Source: Tubiluchus corallicola
Lineage: Eukaryota > Priapulida > Priapulimorpha > Priapulimorphida > Tubiluchidae
Direction of reading: 5' to 3'
NCBI GenBank assembly: GCA_030141605.1
Contig: JAQGDQ010000136.1
Location: 456,001-520,000, forward strand
Length of the DNA stretch: 64,000 nt
A model generated the notes under the pieces. The model did not search any database and was not told where the DNA came from. It saw only the letters and a program-made list of their open reading frames with translations. Positions 28,685 through 41,200 of the stretch are shown here, piece by piece. Position 1 is the first letter of the stretch. Each line of letters opens with the position of its first letter. A program made the translations under genes and the position numbers.

Positions 28685-28960
28685 TCATGGTTTCAGTTTG
28701 CACTTCTGTTGATGATTCAGGAGATGTGTGTTTTCAGGATCATTATAAGAGGTACACGAATGATGCAAAGGAATGTGATGCATGTTGAAGCACCACTGTC
28801 TGTCAACATACTGGGTGTAATGTTACAACAGCATCCAACAGCTGCAAAACATTTACCAAACACTGTGCTCCCTACTTATCCTCGGAATTGTGCCGAGTTC
28901 CAGTGAAAGAGCTAAAGTTGTCGGAGTCTGCCTCGCCTGGATTTGGCTGTAGCTTATACA
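28685..28960 (+). pseudogene. Unidentified cysteine-rich frame with one stop
   Basis: A plus-strand frame contains regularly spaced cysteines (SVCTSVDDSGDVCFQDHYK ... ECDAC, stop, CQHTGC ... SNSCKTFTKHCAP ... ELCRV). It is open for about 80 codons apart from one TGA. GC content is higher than in the flanks. I cannot name it; it could be a decayed secreted or zinc-binding protein, a transposon ORF, or chance. Confidence 0.25.
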
Positions 28961-30150
28961 TATTGTGATTTTTGTGAAACTTTTTACAAGTTCGGGGAGG
29001 TAATTTTTTATGTGCCAAAATTATTATGATTCACGAATTAAATATTTGTCTTAATTAAACAACTGTGTGCTTGATTATTTGCCAAATTTGAATATTTTGA
29101 GTTGATTAATTATTATTAAACTAGATCGGTTTTAAATTGTAAACATGAATTTCCAAAGAGGGTCATAACACGCTGAGAAGTGATTAATAATAATAATTAC
29201 TATTCAAATTAGTTATGACCATTATTATCTAGCGGTTATAATTTTTACTTGGGCTGCTAATTGTCAAGTCGTTAAAAACTGTTTATGTTATTGATGTTTC
29301 GTACGTATCTACTGCAGTAAACATCATGTTGGGCAAGTTAGTAAGTGTTAACTTGTTGATGGTAGGCGCTGATATAAAGCGCTTAAAATTGTTAAAACAC
29401 CCGAAGAATTTAGGTTGAAGAGGAACAGATAACTTGCTTATAGCTCAAAGGTGTATACTTCAAAGAGCCACTTCAAGCACATAGACAAAGATTACTGACA
29501 GTTTAGGTAGAAATAATGAATCAGGATTGGTGAAAAAAAGTTCGGATACCCCAGTCCAATGCGTTTTTTCTAAAATGCTACTTTTGAAGTTGTGCTATTG
29601 CAAACAATAACTGTACTTTGTGGATAAAACGACTTTTTTTCATTATTACACACATCTTGTAATATGTTATCAATGGCAAAATATTTAGGTGTGTAGTAGA
29701 AATATTACACTATGATGTTACCATTTAAGGTTTTAGTTGACACAATTCGTCCATATCATCTTACGAACATAACGTGTTTTCATCAAAATATCGTATCAGT
29801 TAAAAAATAAATTTGCACAAACAACATATTTTATATGTCATACAACCTAGCATAATTCGCCATATACAATTATAGTATTAGTTACGTTCTATATATATAT
29901 TAATTATATAATTTTTAATTTGAATTAAATTTATTGAGTTAACAATTAACATTCACAAATACATTCAATTACTATACAGTACATATTTACTAAATATGAA
30001 TGACAAAATTACAATATGATAATTTAATGTATGGTATACCCAAATGACACGATAACAATTAAATAGTAAAATAACATAACAGTAAGACAATATAGACGTA
30101 TAGTCAATGTAATACTATTTTTAATATTATTTTATTCCGTATGCTTAATT
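28961..30150. other. Very AT-rich DNA, nothing recognised
   Basis: No coding signal. Long A/T runs throughout. Confidence 0.5.
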
Positions 30151-30169
30151 TAAAAAAATCTCTGACGAA

Positions 30170-30500
30170 GTTACAAGTTAAAACTGACGCTTCCATGTCA
30201 TCATTTCCGAAGATCAATTTAATTTCTCATCATAGGTCATATTTGGAAAATTAGGAAATAGACTGTAAATTTGATCAATTAAATATTTACATTTGTTATC
30301 ATACTTTTTACAAAATAATATCACTTGTTCCTCATTTTTAATATCTAAATTATTACAATAAATACACAATCTCTGATGAACAGGTATTTCAATAGGCTTA
30401 TGATATCGTCCAGAGAATTTGAGCTGATACGTAATTTAGTAAATGCAATTTTTGCTTCTCTGGATACTGAATTACATAATAAATAATTTTCCATACAGTA
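30170..30500 (-). mobile_element. Non-LTR retrotransposon C-terminal fragment
   Basis: The minus strand encodes AFTKLRISSN, then after a frameshift GRYHKPIEIPVHQRLCIYCN, then NEEQVILFCKKYDNKC. This matches the post-RT zinc-binding tail of invertebrate LINEs (LT-LRISSH-L-IE-GRYHKP-PV-QRLC-C-....E-HFL--C-.Y). It is frameshifted and dead, and of a different family from the 26.8 kb fragment. Confidence 0.7.
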
Positions 30501-31160
30501 ATCATTCTTTAATTTACAATAGGTTATTAATTTATTATTTTACCAGTTTACATCCATAATGATTGAATTAACGTCTTCTTTCCATTTAACAACGTAAAAT
30601 ATTTTGTAAGTTATCTTTAAGTTTTTTCCTACAATTTAAAATTGTTTATAGCAATATACAGTCATCTTGTAACGAAATAAGTAAACCGAGTAGATTTGCA
30701 TTCACCTTTACATCCTACTGCTATTGATTTTATTACGTCTTTTTAGTGGTATTACAATCCCAAGTATAAAACGTCTGCAATTTCTACACCACTTTATGAA
30801 ATTTTGTCCTGTATCATGTGTTTCTGATCACTGTACAATTACAATATTATAAAGTTTAATATTGGAAGAAGTGCGATATGTACAGGACTGTATGTCGTAT
30901 GTTGCCCTCGCATTCGGCGTTCTGTATCTTGATGTAGTACTGTTACTGCCATGTGTACGAAATAAAATGATTCATTCCTATGCTTGCATTCAAAATGATC
31001 CATATAAATACTATTAATTAAGGGCATATTCAGCCTTTTGGTAATAAATATGCTGCTTCTTGACCCACAAACTGCGGAATACTATGTGACGTTAGTATGC
31101 ACTTACACATGTGGTTTAATATCATACACGTACAATATTAGGGACAGGTCAACACAGGAC

Positions 31161-31191
31161 TGCTAACTATGAGTTTTATTTATGCTTCTAG
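31161..31191 (+). promoter_or_regulatory. Acceptor of a 5'-UTR intron upstream of the SPARC start
   Basis: A perfect branch site TGCTAAC (31161-31167) is followed 24 bases later by a pyrimidine-rich acceptor (TTTATTTATGCTTCTAG) ending at 31191. The SPARC start codon lies 26 bases further on. This implies that transcription starts in an untranslated exon further left, as in vertebrate SPARC genes. I could not locate that exon. Confidence 0.55.
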
Positions 31192-31216
31192 GTCTAGCAA
31201 CAACACTGTGCACACT

Positions 31217-34200
31217 ATGAGGTTGCTGCTAGTATTTACACTAGTTGGCTTGTCATTTGGATTTACTTACACAGAGCTCATAGTTAATGCATCAGTAAGT
31301 TGTCATTTATGATTTTAGCATCTTGGAGGATTTGTAGTCGTACATTGTTAATACTTTTTTATTTTAACACTACCATATTGGTTGGTGGTTGTTAATACAC
31401 CATAAACAGTTTGCTTATGTTATGAGTGAGGCCATGCACCGCATTAAAAGGCTACGTCTTGAAATTCATGATAATAATATAAATTGCCACTAGTCTAATG
31501 TGCATCAAAGCCACCAAAGGTCATCATCATTTCATTTCATTCAGTTATTAAATACATCCACATCAACCATTACAGCATAGCACTTCAAAAAAATTTATGA
31601 ATTGGTAATAACACTTTGATTATGTACCCCAAGTGCCAAGCTGCAAATGGCCTATGGGGTGTGCAACAATTACTTTTGTGAGCACCCTGAATGAAATGAA
31701 TGCAGATTGAGAAAAGAAGAAGTATGAGTAAAGGAGTAGAGAAGTGCCATGTAATGGTCTAAATCTGATAAGAATCCCTCAGCTGAGATTCTTATACATT
31801 CACTAAGTCTGGCTATATAAATTTCAGAAATAGGTTACGAAATGTTCATAAGACATGAAAAACAAATAAACCTCCTCAAGTTATAAATAATTTTGTAATA
31901 TAATAATAATTATATATAATAATAATAATAATAATAACAACAAAGTATTACCAATATTGCAAGCATTAAGGAATATGCCTTACCATTACATTACCTTGTC
32001 ATTACCATTAACAATGCATCCGTAATATTATATTGCTTTAATAAATTAGTTCAGCCTTTTCTTTCCTCTACATTATTGGTAAGCAATGAGTGTCTGCTAT
32101 CCGTTTATAAACTAGATTTTATTTTTGTTGGTAAACTTTTAATTCTTATTTCTACTGTGTATTGGTTATCAAACCATTATTGCCCGATCATTATGCACAA
32201 GCAAGCAAGCCTTCATTTTGTTAAGTAAAAATGTGAGGTGTAAACTTAATGTTTATTTACAGGAAGATGAGTTACTAACGAATGACAGCATTCTTCTTAT
32301 AAATGAGACAGAAATAAGGAACAGCGATCCTGATTTCAGTAATGATACCGAGGAGACAGTTACACAAGTGACTGTGGAAGCTGAGACTAGTGAGGTTATT
32401 GACGAGGCAGAGGAAGATAAAGCAAAAGAATATTATGAATTACGTATGGGATTTTTTAGTTGTTTATTCTGATGTACTGCAATTATAATAGTGACTTTGC
32501 TTATTATCTAATTTAGAACGCACATGAATTTTAAGTCACAAACAGTTCCTATTATTGATATTTTTTTACGTGTACTGGACAATTCACTTAGACTATGGCA
32601 GCCAATAAGAATGAAAAACACCCTTGTCAGATCTTTTCAAATGTGTGATGTAAAAAAGCATTAGTTTGGCAGTTCTGCACTAGTCAGAAAACATCTAGAC
32701 CATTGACCAATATGATCAGCCAAATGAAAAAGTGAGTCGACGTATAAATGTTTTCTTCCATTATAAAAATATCAGTTAAGTGTGTTCTGTGTTTACAGAT
32801 CCATGTGCAACCCATTTTTGTAAAGAAGGCAAAGAATGTGTCCTGGACGATGAAATGGTCCCATATTGCAGATGTGCTGAATCTTGCCCCAAAGGAACCA
32901 CTGAATGGGTTAAGGTACCTAGAACTAGAAAAACTCTATCAGAACTTTTGACTACACACATGATTGCCTTGATCAAGTCATCATATATCAGCAGTTATAT
33001 AAGTGTATACCAGTATTATTGAGGCATCAAAAGTTGACTAACTAAAGCAACTATAATTGGTCTTTTTTTATTTTTTATGAAATAATACAGCTCATTGCAT
33101 ACCAGCACTTTTGTGCTAACTTTATGTGATTATATAAGTGTTCAGGCTACTCAAAACCCAAAGAGCCTATTTTGGAGAGACATTTGGTGGTCAGCACATG
33201 CAGAATGCTGCTCTTGACCACTTTTTAAGTTCCAGCAACAACTGCACTGTAGGTAGCACATAGCTGAATGTATTCATTCTTATACGTATATCTTATATAG
33301 TCAAACCTCATTATAATGCCTCCCTTTATAAAGCCAATCTCACTTTAAATGCCCAAATTTTTAGCAAAACAAAATTCCTCTATTAGCATAGACATGAATA
33401 TATTAATGCACCTCATTATAATACCAAACTCACTTAATGCCAACTTTTTTTGTAGTCCCAAAAAAGTAATATAAAGAGGTTTAGCTGTACCTTATTGGTT
33501 AGGATCCAATGTCAATGTAGTTTTAATTGACACTGGATCTGTACGAAATAGTGTTGTTCTCTTTTGAATTTAGCGTGCCCATTAAGTGCTTTACAAAAAT
33601 GAGTATAAATGAAGCAAATAGCTAATTTAAGAGAGAACAGGAATTTAAGAAAAAGATGTTAACATGAATTGCAATTCAAAGCCCTTTTCTTCTAGGTTTG
33701 TAGTAATCATAATGTAACGTATGAAACAGCATGTCATCTATACCAGCAGCGATGTTTTTGTGAGATGGGCGATTCAAGGTGTAATCACGAGATGAACAGC
33801 CATTCTCATGTAGAGTACCGTGGAAGATGCATCGTGTTGCAGCCATGTTTGCCCAGTGAGATGGAAGACTTTCCACGACGGATGCGTGAATGGTTGTTCC
33901 ATGCAATGAAGGATCAGGTAATGATTACCATTAGTGGCATGAAACTGATTTGCAAGTATTAATATAGAAACACTGAAAACACAACCTCACTCGTGTTGAG
34001 ATATTTCCTGCAATGGTCCACCTGAATAGCGCTCTGTGGCATTTTCTTAAACCTTCTTGCATTAGTTGAGTACCTGATCATGAACCGAGGGAAGGCTAGC
34101 TACCTGTCCTTGTTTGCAAAGCTTCAGTGTAGGTCTTCATTTGCCTAAAATGTAGATACTGTTTTCGATCTATCCTTGCTCTCAATCAAGGTATGGAACC

Positions 34201-35788
34201 GAATTTCCGAGCAAGTTCACAGACATTAAAGTTCGAGCATTTTATTTGAAAGTTTGTGTTGCCAAGTCGTCATAACAACCAATGCTTGGATCATTAAAAA
34301 TTTGAAAACTTGCCGATGACTATCTGCTTATCTCAAAAATAAACAGGATAAGTATGGACAGAGAATTTCATACTTTAGAAGTGTACTCTATTAGAACAAA
34401 CCCTGTAATTAGACCAACTACAACTACATGTCGACATACAGTAACTACGTCTGCAGAAATCAAATGGGTAATGTAAGGGTTTACTGATATTAACAGAATA
34501 TAAATTTTGGCATTGCATTACTTTACATTAACACAGTAATATAAAATCAGCACCACGATGTTGTGGTATCAAGCATCTTTTACTTATTGTATCACTGGCA
34601 ACATAAACTAAATTCGACTGCATCATATTTGAATTTGAATTGTTTTTATATTTTAACAGTATGACAGAAACGATCTAAATGAGGATTATTTCGAAATGGA
34701 GGAAGAAGCAGAAAAGTATCCCAAAATGAGGCTAGTCAATCCTGTCATTTGGAAATTTTGTGACCTCGATGACACTGGTGATGTGTAAGAATTATATTTT
34801 TATTCAAATACAAGTTGAACATAATAAGAAGCATTTAAAAATGCATACATAAATTACTTGAGCTTGCAGTTCAACAGATTATACTTATTTCTGAAACAAT
34901 TGTGCATTTTCTTTTACACACAATTTATGCAATTGAGTTATTTTTGCTTGAACAATACTTGATTGGTTTTGGAATACCATTCGTCACATTTTGAAAGCTT
35001 TTGGAAAACCAAGCTAGAGATCCTTATTCTAAATATCTATAAAAGACTGTAAATGATCGATGATTTGTATGGGTAAAACCCAGATGCCCTATCAAAAACA
35101 CAAATTTAATGCCGCAAAGAGACAGATAACTTTTGAATCATAGGACAAAATACGCCTAACTCTGATCAAATGAAAAACCCGATATGACCTTTATTCACAT
35201 GCTTCCAATACATCACGTTCTACCTTCCTATATTATCCCTTTACTTGCCTGAAACTGCACTACTGCTTGTCTTGGAATTGTTCTTATAATTACAGTAAAG
35301 TGTCAAGGCATGAGCTGACAAAACTTAAAGCACCGTTAGTGCCCCTAGAGCACTGCATTGTGCCATTTCTGAAAAACTGTGACGCTGACGATGATCACAT
35401 GATCAGTCTAACAGAATGGGGCATTTGTCTAGGACTGGAGAAAGGTAATAGTAATTCTTTTAGCATTTTTATCACCGTATATTTTAAGCAGTTTGACAAT
35501 TCCTAAAACTGATGTTTTACCTCTTGCTTACTGACATTAGAGAACAGTAAATGATATATTTTTGCTTTCAGTAGCCGTTTTTGTGTTTGATGTTTAGGTG
35601 TTTATTAGATGTTGATTGGCTTTTATAAAAGTGAAACGATTATATCCAAAAACTGAAATAATGTTAGTGAGAGCAATAAGGTTCTAAGCTTCTTTTTCTT
35701 TTCAGACCAAATACTTGCAAAGTGTAAAAAGTACCACCGTCATTCTCATCAACAGAAGAAAACAAGTTGGGTTCTGCAATTTCAGTAA
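31217..35788 (+). CDS. SPARC: SPARC / osteonectin, 7 coding exons
   Basis: Secreted calcium- and collagen-binding matrix glycoprotein of basement membranes. Coding exons: 31217-31294, 32263-32443, 32799-32914, 33696-33917, 34660-34784, 35296-35444, 35706-35788. Phases all agree, giving 317 aa (human 303). Residues 1-16 form a signal peptide. Residues 27-86 are the acidic, threonine-rich domain with N-glycosylation sequons. Residues 88-170 are the follistatin-like/Kazal domain, with an extra two-cysteine insert (CFCEMGDSRC) as I recall from insect and nematode SPARC. From about 173 comes the EC domain: FPRRMREWLF, then two EF-hands with loops at 236-247 (DDTGDVKVSRHE) and 270-281 (DADDDHMISLTE), ending EWG-CLGL. 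EF1 is a regular 12-residue loop without the one-residue insertion of vertebrate SPARC. A basic, histidine-containing tail follows. An AATAAA lies at 35967. Intact. Confidence 0.95.
33298..33487. mobile_element. Pogo/Tigger-like MITE inside SPARC intron 3
   Basis: 190 bp bounded by TA on both sides. The ends read TAGTCAAACCTCATTATAATG and, at the right, ATAAAGAGGTTTAGCTG: inverted CAGT-AAACCTC-TTATAA termini typical of pogo/Tigger elements. It is a diverged sister of 37842-38017 and has no coding capacity. Confidence 0.75.
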
Positions 35789-35966
35789 AGAAAATATCAT
35801 GCAACATTCATTTAGAAATCTAATACATATTTACTATAACAAGATCTGAATGAAATCTCATTTTCGTTGCTGTACTTCTTACCGAGTAAGTATTATTTAA
35901 AAAACATGCTGTAAATTATATTGCGATATTTGTTCTCTGCAATTATGAAATAACAATTATTATGTA

Positions 35967-35972
35967 AATAAA
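35967..35972 (+). terminator. SPARC polyadenylation signal AATAAA
   Basis: Canonical hexamer about 180 bases after the SPARC stop codon; no better candidate lies closer. Confidence 0.5.
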
Positions 35973-37841
35973 TTATTACATGATGCATTAAAAGTTACAT
36001 TACCAAAATTTTTCTTGATGAAGAATCAGCTTTTTCAATTGAATTGCTTTATAACCAGATAAAATTGCTTCAGAAAGTTGTACTTAAAATTTGACGCTAA
36101 GAAAATAATTGAAAATGTGTTCAAGTAACATGTTGCTGAAATAAACACCATAAAAGAAGTGAATAAATGTGCAATTAAGGCCACATTCGTTGTTCTTTAT
36201 ATGAAACAGCATCTGAACAGAATCATTTACATTAACTTTCTAACCCATATACCGGTCAAAACAGTGCTGGTGGGCTCAGTGGTATGCCACATGCACATCT
36301 GCTGTAAATTTTCTGCTAATACTCATAATAAAGATGTTGAGTTTAGTTTCCGCTAGTACCATAGTTGCTTTACTTGTTAAGTAAGATGTTCATTAAGTGT
36401 TGCTGGCTCATACAAGGCTCACATGCATATTTTTAGCCATAAGCTGTAGTGACAGAACAAAAAACTTTATATGATCAGTAACGGGCAGTGTATATAAGCA
36501 TTGATTTGAAAGCGCTACTGTTATGGCATTCAACTTGTAACTTTTGCACACTGGTATTCATGTAAAATAAGCATGATTCCTCTCTTTGGCATCCCACTGT
36601 AATTTAAAAGACAAATTTTGTTCATTAAGTGTATTTATGAGCACTTACAGTAAAGCAAAACTTTTATTGTATATGTTTCACTCTCGCGAGCTGTTTTTCA
36701 TCACGTTTCATTTAATCATTGCAGCCCAAACACGTTTTGCATTTATTATGTAATAAAGTTTTTTTAATTTTTAATATTATTTAAGGCTTGCATAATTTGT
36801 TTGAAAAATAACAAATTTTCTACTTTTACTGAGCACTGTTTAAAAACAATGTAGAATGTAAAACAAATTTTAAAACAAATTAATAAGTTTTTACACTAAC
36901 TAATTACAAGTTAAGTTGTTACATCAAGTTAGCACACTTCATTTTTAATATAGATGCCAATGAATACAGCATGATTTTTTTATATCAGTGTGTTGGTAAA
37001 AATATTAGTTGATACAATATAATCAGTGACTAAAATGGTAAACAGATGAAAGAGTGACAGAGTTTTTGAAGTAGCACACACACACACACTCACACTCATG
37101 CACCTGACCATTCTTTAAATTTCTCTAGGGATGGTACAGTCCTGCTCTAGAGCTAGAGAACTTAGCTTAGATGCTAAGAAACTTACGTGGACGAAATGAA
37201 ATTAAAAAATATAAATACAGTAAATTCAATAAAAATAACTAAGTAACACAAGCTACAAGCATACATATCAGCAATTTAACTTAAGAAGGGCAAATAAAGT
37301 TCACCAGTAGCCCAGCCCAAACAGAGGCACATGCACCACATACAGTTTCATTAAATTAAAACCTACATTTTATAAGTAATTACTTACGTCATAGTTCTGC
37401 TTGCCTGAACACAGCTTTCTAGTTTTTTACACATGATGAAAATGTTTCCTGGGTACAGAATTTCACTAATTGTGTCTTGCACTTTCATTTTCAAATCCAG
37501 AGTTTCCACCACGTGAAATCCTACATCTCTTGCTTACAGTAGACTTGTGAAAAAGCATGCACCATCAAACCTGTTTTATCTAGCAATTCTTCAAAACATT
37601 TTCACATTGGCATATTTATAGCAGAAGATTGTTAAGTGAAGAAGGAGTGAATAGTCAAATCGCCTCAACGCATGGCTAACAAATTATGCACCAAATGGCA
37701 AAAAAATCACCAATTACATTTTAGTTAAATACGTACAAACAAGAGAGTGCATTTTAATTACATAAAAAGAATTTGGAGTTTTCTTCAAATTTAGCTGTTT
37801 GTCCCAAGTGCTTCTTGTGATTTTGTTGCGTGATAGTACTA

Positions 37842-38017
37842 CAGTTAAACCTCATTATAACGCCCTCCCCCTTTATAATGCCAAAATATTTAGCAAAACA
37901 AAATGTCTGTATTTACATAGACATTTATGTATTGATACATCTCATTATAATACCAAACTCGCGATAACGCCAACTTTTTTGTTGTCCCAAAGAAGGCGGG
38001 ATAAAGAGGGTTAACTG
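37842..38017. mobile_element. Pogo/Tigger-like MITE
   Basis: 176 bp flanked by TA. Left end CAGTTAAACCTCATTATAAC, right end ATAAAGAGGGTTAACTG. The central block (TTTAGCAAAACAAAAT, then CTCATTATAATACCAAACTC and CCAACTTTTTT) is shared with the copy at 33298-33487. Both are non-autonomous members of one family. Confidence 0.8.
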
Positions 38018-38194
38018 TATCTGGAACTTACATTGTACGCTTTACAAGTATCAGTGCAATCAAATTTCAAACAGACACTGGGCTTATGACTTAGTATGAC
38101 GGACTTCCGTCACTAGCAGACTTTTAAAGACAATATTGGCTGAAATGTTAATTCTCAAAATTGTTCAAACCACGATTATAATACAATAGTAAAA

Positions 38195-38200
38195 TTTATT
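38195..38200 (-). terminator. SLC13 polyadenylation signal AATAAA
   Basis: Canonical hexamer on the minus strand about 96 bases downstream of the SLC13 stop codon. Confidence 0.55.
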
Positions 38201-38295
38201 AAAAGTATGCTTGATAATACTTTGCAATATATATAATATTATTTCAATTTTTACACAAGAAAAATAATAACTGTGTAAAATGCTATGTCACTAAC

Positions 38296-41200
38296 TTACA
38301 AAGTAGAATTAAAAGTTGCAGATATCATAGATGGCACAGTTGTATTGGGTTCTGGAGGCAAGGTTATACATGCTGGCACAGAGCCCCAGTCAAAGACGTA
38401 TACACCGTATGTGTTAGCAGAGAAGGTTATGACTAGAACTCCTAGAATGTTAAGCATAAAGCCTGCCACTGCCTGTAACAAATAAATCAAATAACTATAT
38501 TTTTTATAAATTTATACGTAAGAACAAAGAGCAAAACAAAGTTAAAAGTACACTGGAAAGCTTATCTAGTAACTATGGTGGCAATAAAGGGTTCAGATAT
38601 ACTAGGAAGTTTGAAAAAGGCTTTGAAATCACAGTACCTATAAGACGTTAATGTTATATCCAGATATACAGTCAAAGTTGTTTTGAAGTGTTCCAGTGAG
38701 CAAATTATACAATAAATTTTAAAAATTTATGCAGGCCTCAGAAATTTAACTTATTGCATTAGCACATTATACCAAATTAATAATTCACCTAAGGCTGAAC
38801 TGCTGCTCCTAGTAAGTGTGCAATTAATAGGTAACAATACAATACAAAGACCTACGCTCTGATAATACGAATGTTAACCATGCACTCGCTAGTACTAAAA
38901 GCTGACTTCCTAATACACATTCTGCCAATATACTGATATAAATACTTAGTAAGTAAACAAATTTTATTTTATCTTTTAAGACTCAATACTGAATTCTTAT
39001 AATTGTAAAAAAGTGAAAGTCCCACCATCGAATTTATTTTATTTGGTGATTTTGAAGGCATCTGATTTAGAAACTGATACAAAAGGCAATGATTAAATGA
39101 AGCAACTTACACACTAAGTAATTGTTATTTAATTAATAATTTGCACAATAATTCATTTTATCAAAGTTGTGATATGAGTAAAGAAGAGTAATCGTATTAG
39201 TTTTAAATCAGTACCATATCCATCACTCGCAAACTTCCAGAGGCAAACACAACAGCATTTGGAGGTGTAGCTGCAGGTAGCATGAACGAAAAAGAGGCTG
39301 CTATCGTTGCTGGATACATCAACAGCATAGGATGAACATTGAGATCAACTGCCTAACAATAAAGAAGATGCATCCATCCATTATGGACATATTTTCATAA
39401 TATTAAAATGAAAGAAATGGAATTGACAATTTATGTCAAATATAGTCCATATACAACAAAATATTAAATTAAAGTTAACACGTCAATACATAAACTTATG
39501 TATGCCAATGTGCTTGAATTTTAAAGTTGTTTATACAACCACTATTCAATACACTATATATTAAACTATTACTTGTACAACTATATATGTTTATATATAT
39601 ACATATATATATATATATAACGACAACATTGCTTTTCTCATTATACAACCAAAACATGGAATTCACAGATTAATGCACTTTTAAAAAACCCATGGTAAAC
39701 TATTCAGTAAAAATGGATCTGTTAAGCTAACTTGCAAAAGGCATTTCGAGATTTTTCTCCTTAAATGCAGAGTTTATGTATCTTAGTTAACACTATCTAA
39801 ACGTTATACTAACTGAATTCACTCTGACTATAATCGAACATACACCACATATACTTAAACTGTTAGTCATACCAAACTTGCAACTATGGGAAGCATTATG
39901 GTAGCAGTTGCAGTATTACTGGCAATTTCTGTGACACCTGCTGTAATAGTGGATATAATGATAATTATAAGCCATGTAGGAAGGCCACCTAATATAGACT
40001 GTAATCCTTTTCCAATCCACTTGGATAGTCCAGAGGCCTGGAAATGAAGGAAAAGATAAGGAGGCTGTAGAAAATGTAGATATAGAAAAACAACAATAGA
40101 AAAATATTTAAGCTGTTTGTCATAAATATATTTTCACATATATGTGATTAGGTAGAGGAAATAAATGTTTCTGCATTCCACTTTGGTAATTCCAGACATG
40201 CAGGTATTATAATGTGATTTATGTAGTCATGAAATCGCTGAATTAACTCGAATGCAATATTATTTACAATGAGAAATTTTTCGTTACAAAACTACAAGCA
40301 CTGTTATATTATATAAATTATATGTGAATTGTATGGTGATGCACATCTCTTTGAACGTTCTGTAATATGATGCCAGTGTCTTTTACGCAGCCAAAATGTG
40401 AATAGTATGGTGATGCAAATTATAAAATTTTTAACAATGGACAAATCCTAACGTCATTCAAAATCACAAATAAAAGCCAGTGTAGAAGCGATAGTGACAG
40501 GCTAAATTACATACAGATTACCAAAATCAATACATTGAGCAAAGCTATAAGCCTATTACATACTCCAACACCTCTTGCCATTGCAACACCACCACCAAAG
40601 AGAAAAATGACGTCCCATGGCATTCTATTTTGAAGCATTTTCCAATCCAAAATAGCATGTTTTGGACCACTTCTAAAATCTGTAAATGACATGTGAGGCA
40701 TAAATGCACAGTCTTCAGTGAGGCTTTTGTTCAGATACAGTATAAGTCATTGTGTGCACTGTAGTAACTCAATCAGGAATGTCTAGTTAGAGTTCATTTT
40801 GTCAAAAAAGGTTGGGTTTTACAACACAGCATATCATGGTGCAACGCAACTGATATAAACATTTTATTTGCACATTACAGATTTAATTACCACAATTGAA
40901 TTCGGCAAAAAAGCAGAGTAATTCGGGCAATTTCTAAACCACTGCAGTGTTTTCTTAACTCTTACCAGGAAATTCATTTGGCAGCACAAACAGAAGAATT
41001 CCCATGAATATAGCACAAGTTGCATCCGAAGTAAATTTATAAGTGCGTCCATGTCTGTGAAAACATACACACTATTACAAGTTAATTTTGCTTAGACTGT
41101 GCAGTTGTGCTATCTGAGTTTGTAGTTTAGTGATGAAACACTGATGATGCCGACAACGACGTGACAATAACTGTTGTGTTGATGGTGGTAATGATGATGG

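Larger units (their letters stand above)
35789..38194. other. Intergenic region between convergent SPARC and SLC13
   Basis: AT-rich. Contains the SPARC 3' UTR, a short (CA)n at about 37075-37090 and the MITE at 37842. A tRNA A-box-like GGGCTCAGTGG occurs near 36274 without a B box. No gene recognised. Confidence 0.55.

Noticed and set aside
28353-28712. 119-codon plus-strand frame
   Set aside because: Covers a degenerate CTAC/ACCT tetranucleotide repeat; no motif, no splice support.
32748-33022. Overlapping frames around the SPARC third exon on both strands
   Set aside because: Only the frame that splices in phase from 32443 and into 33696 gives the follistatin cysteine pattern; the others are shadows.
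36270-36360. tRNA gene suggested by an A-box-like GGGCTCAGTGG
   Set aside because: No B box at the expected distance and no cloverleaf pairing.
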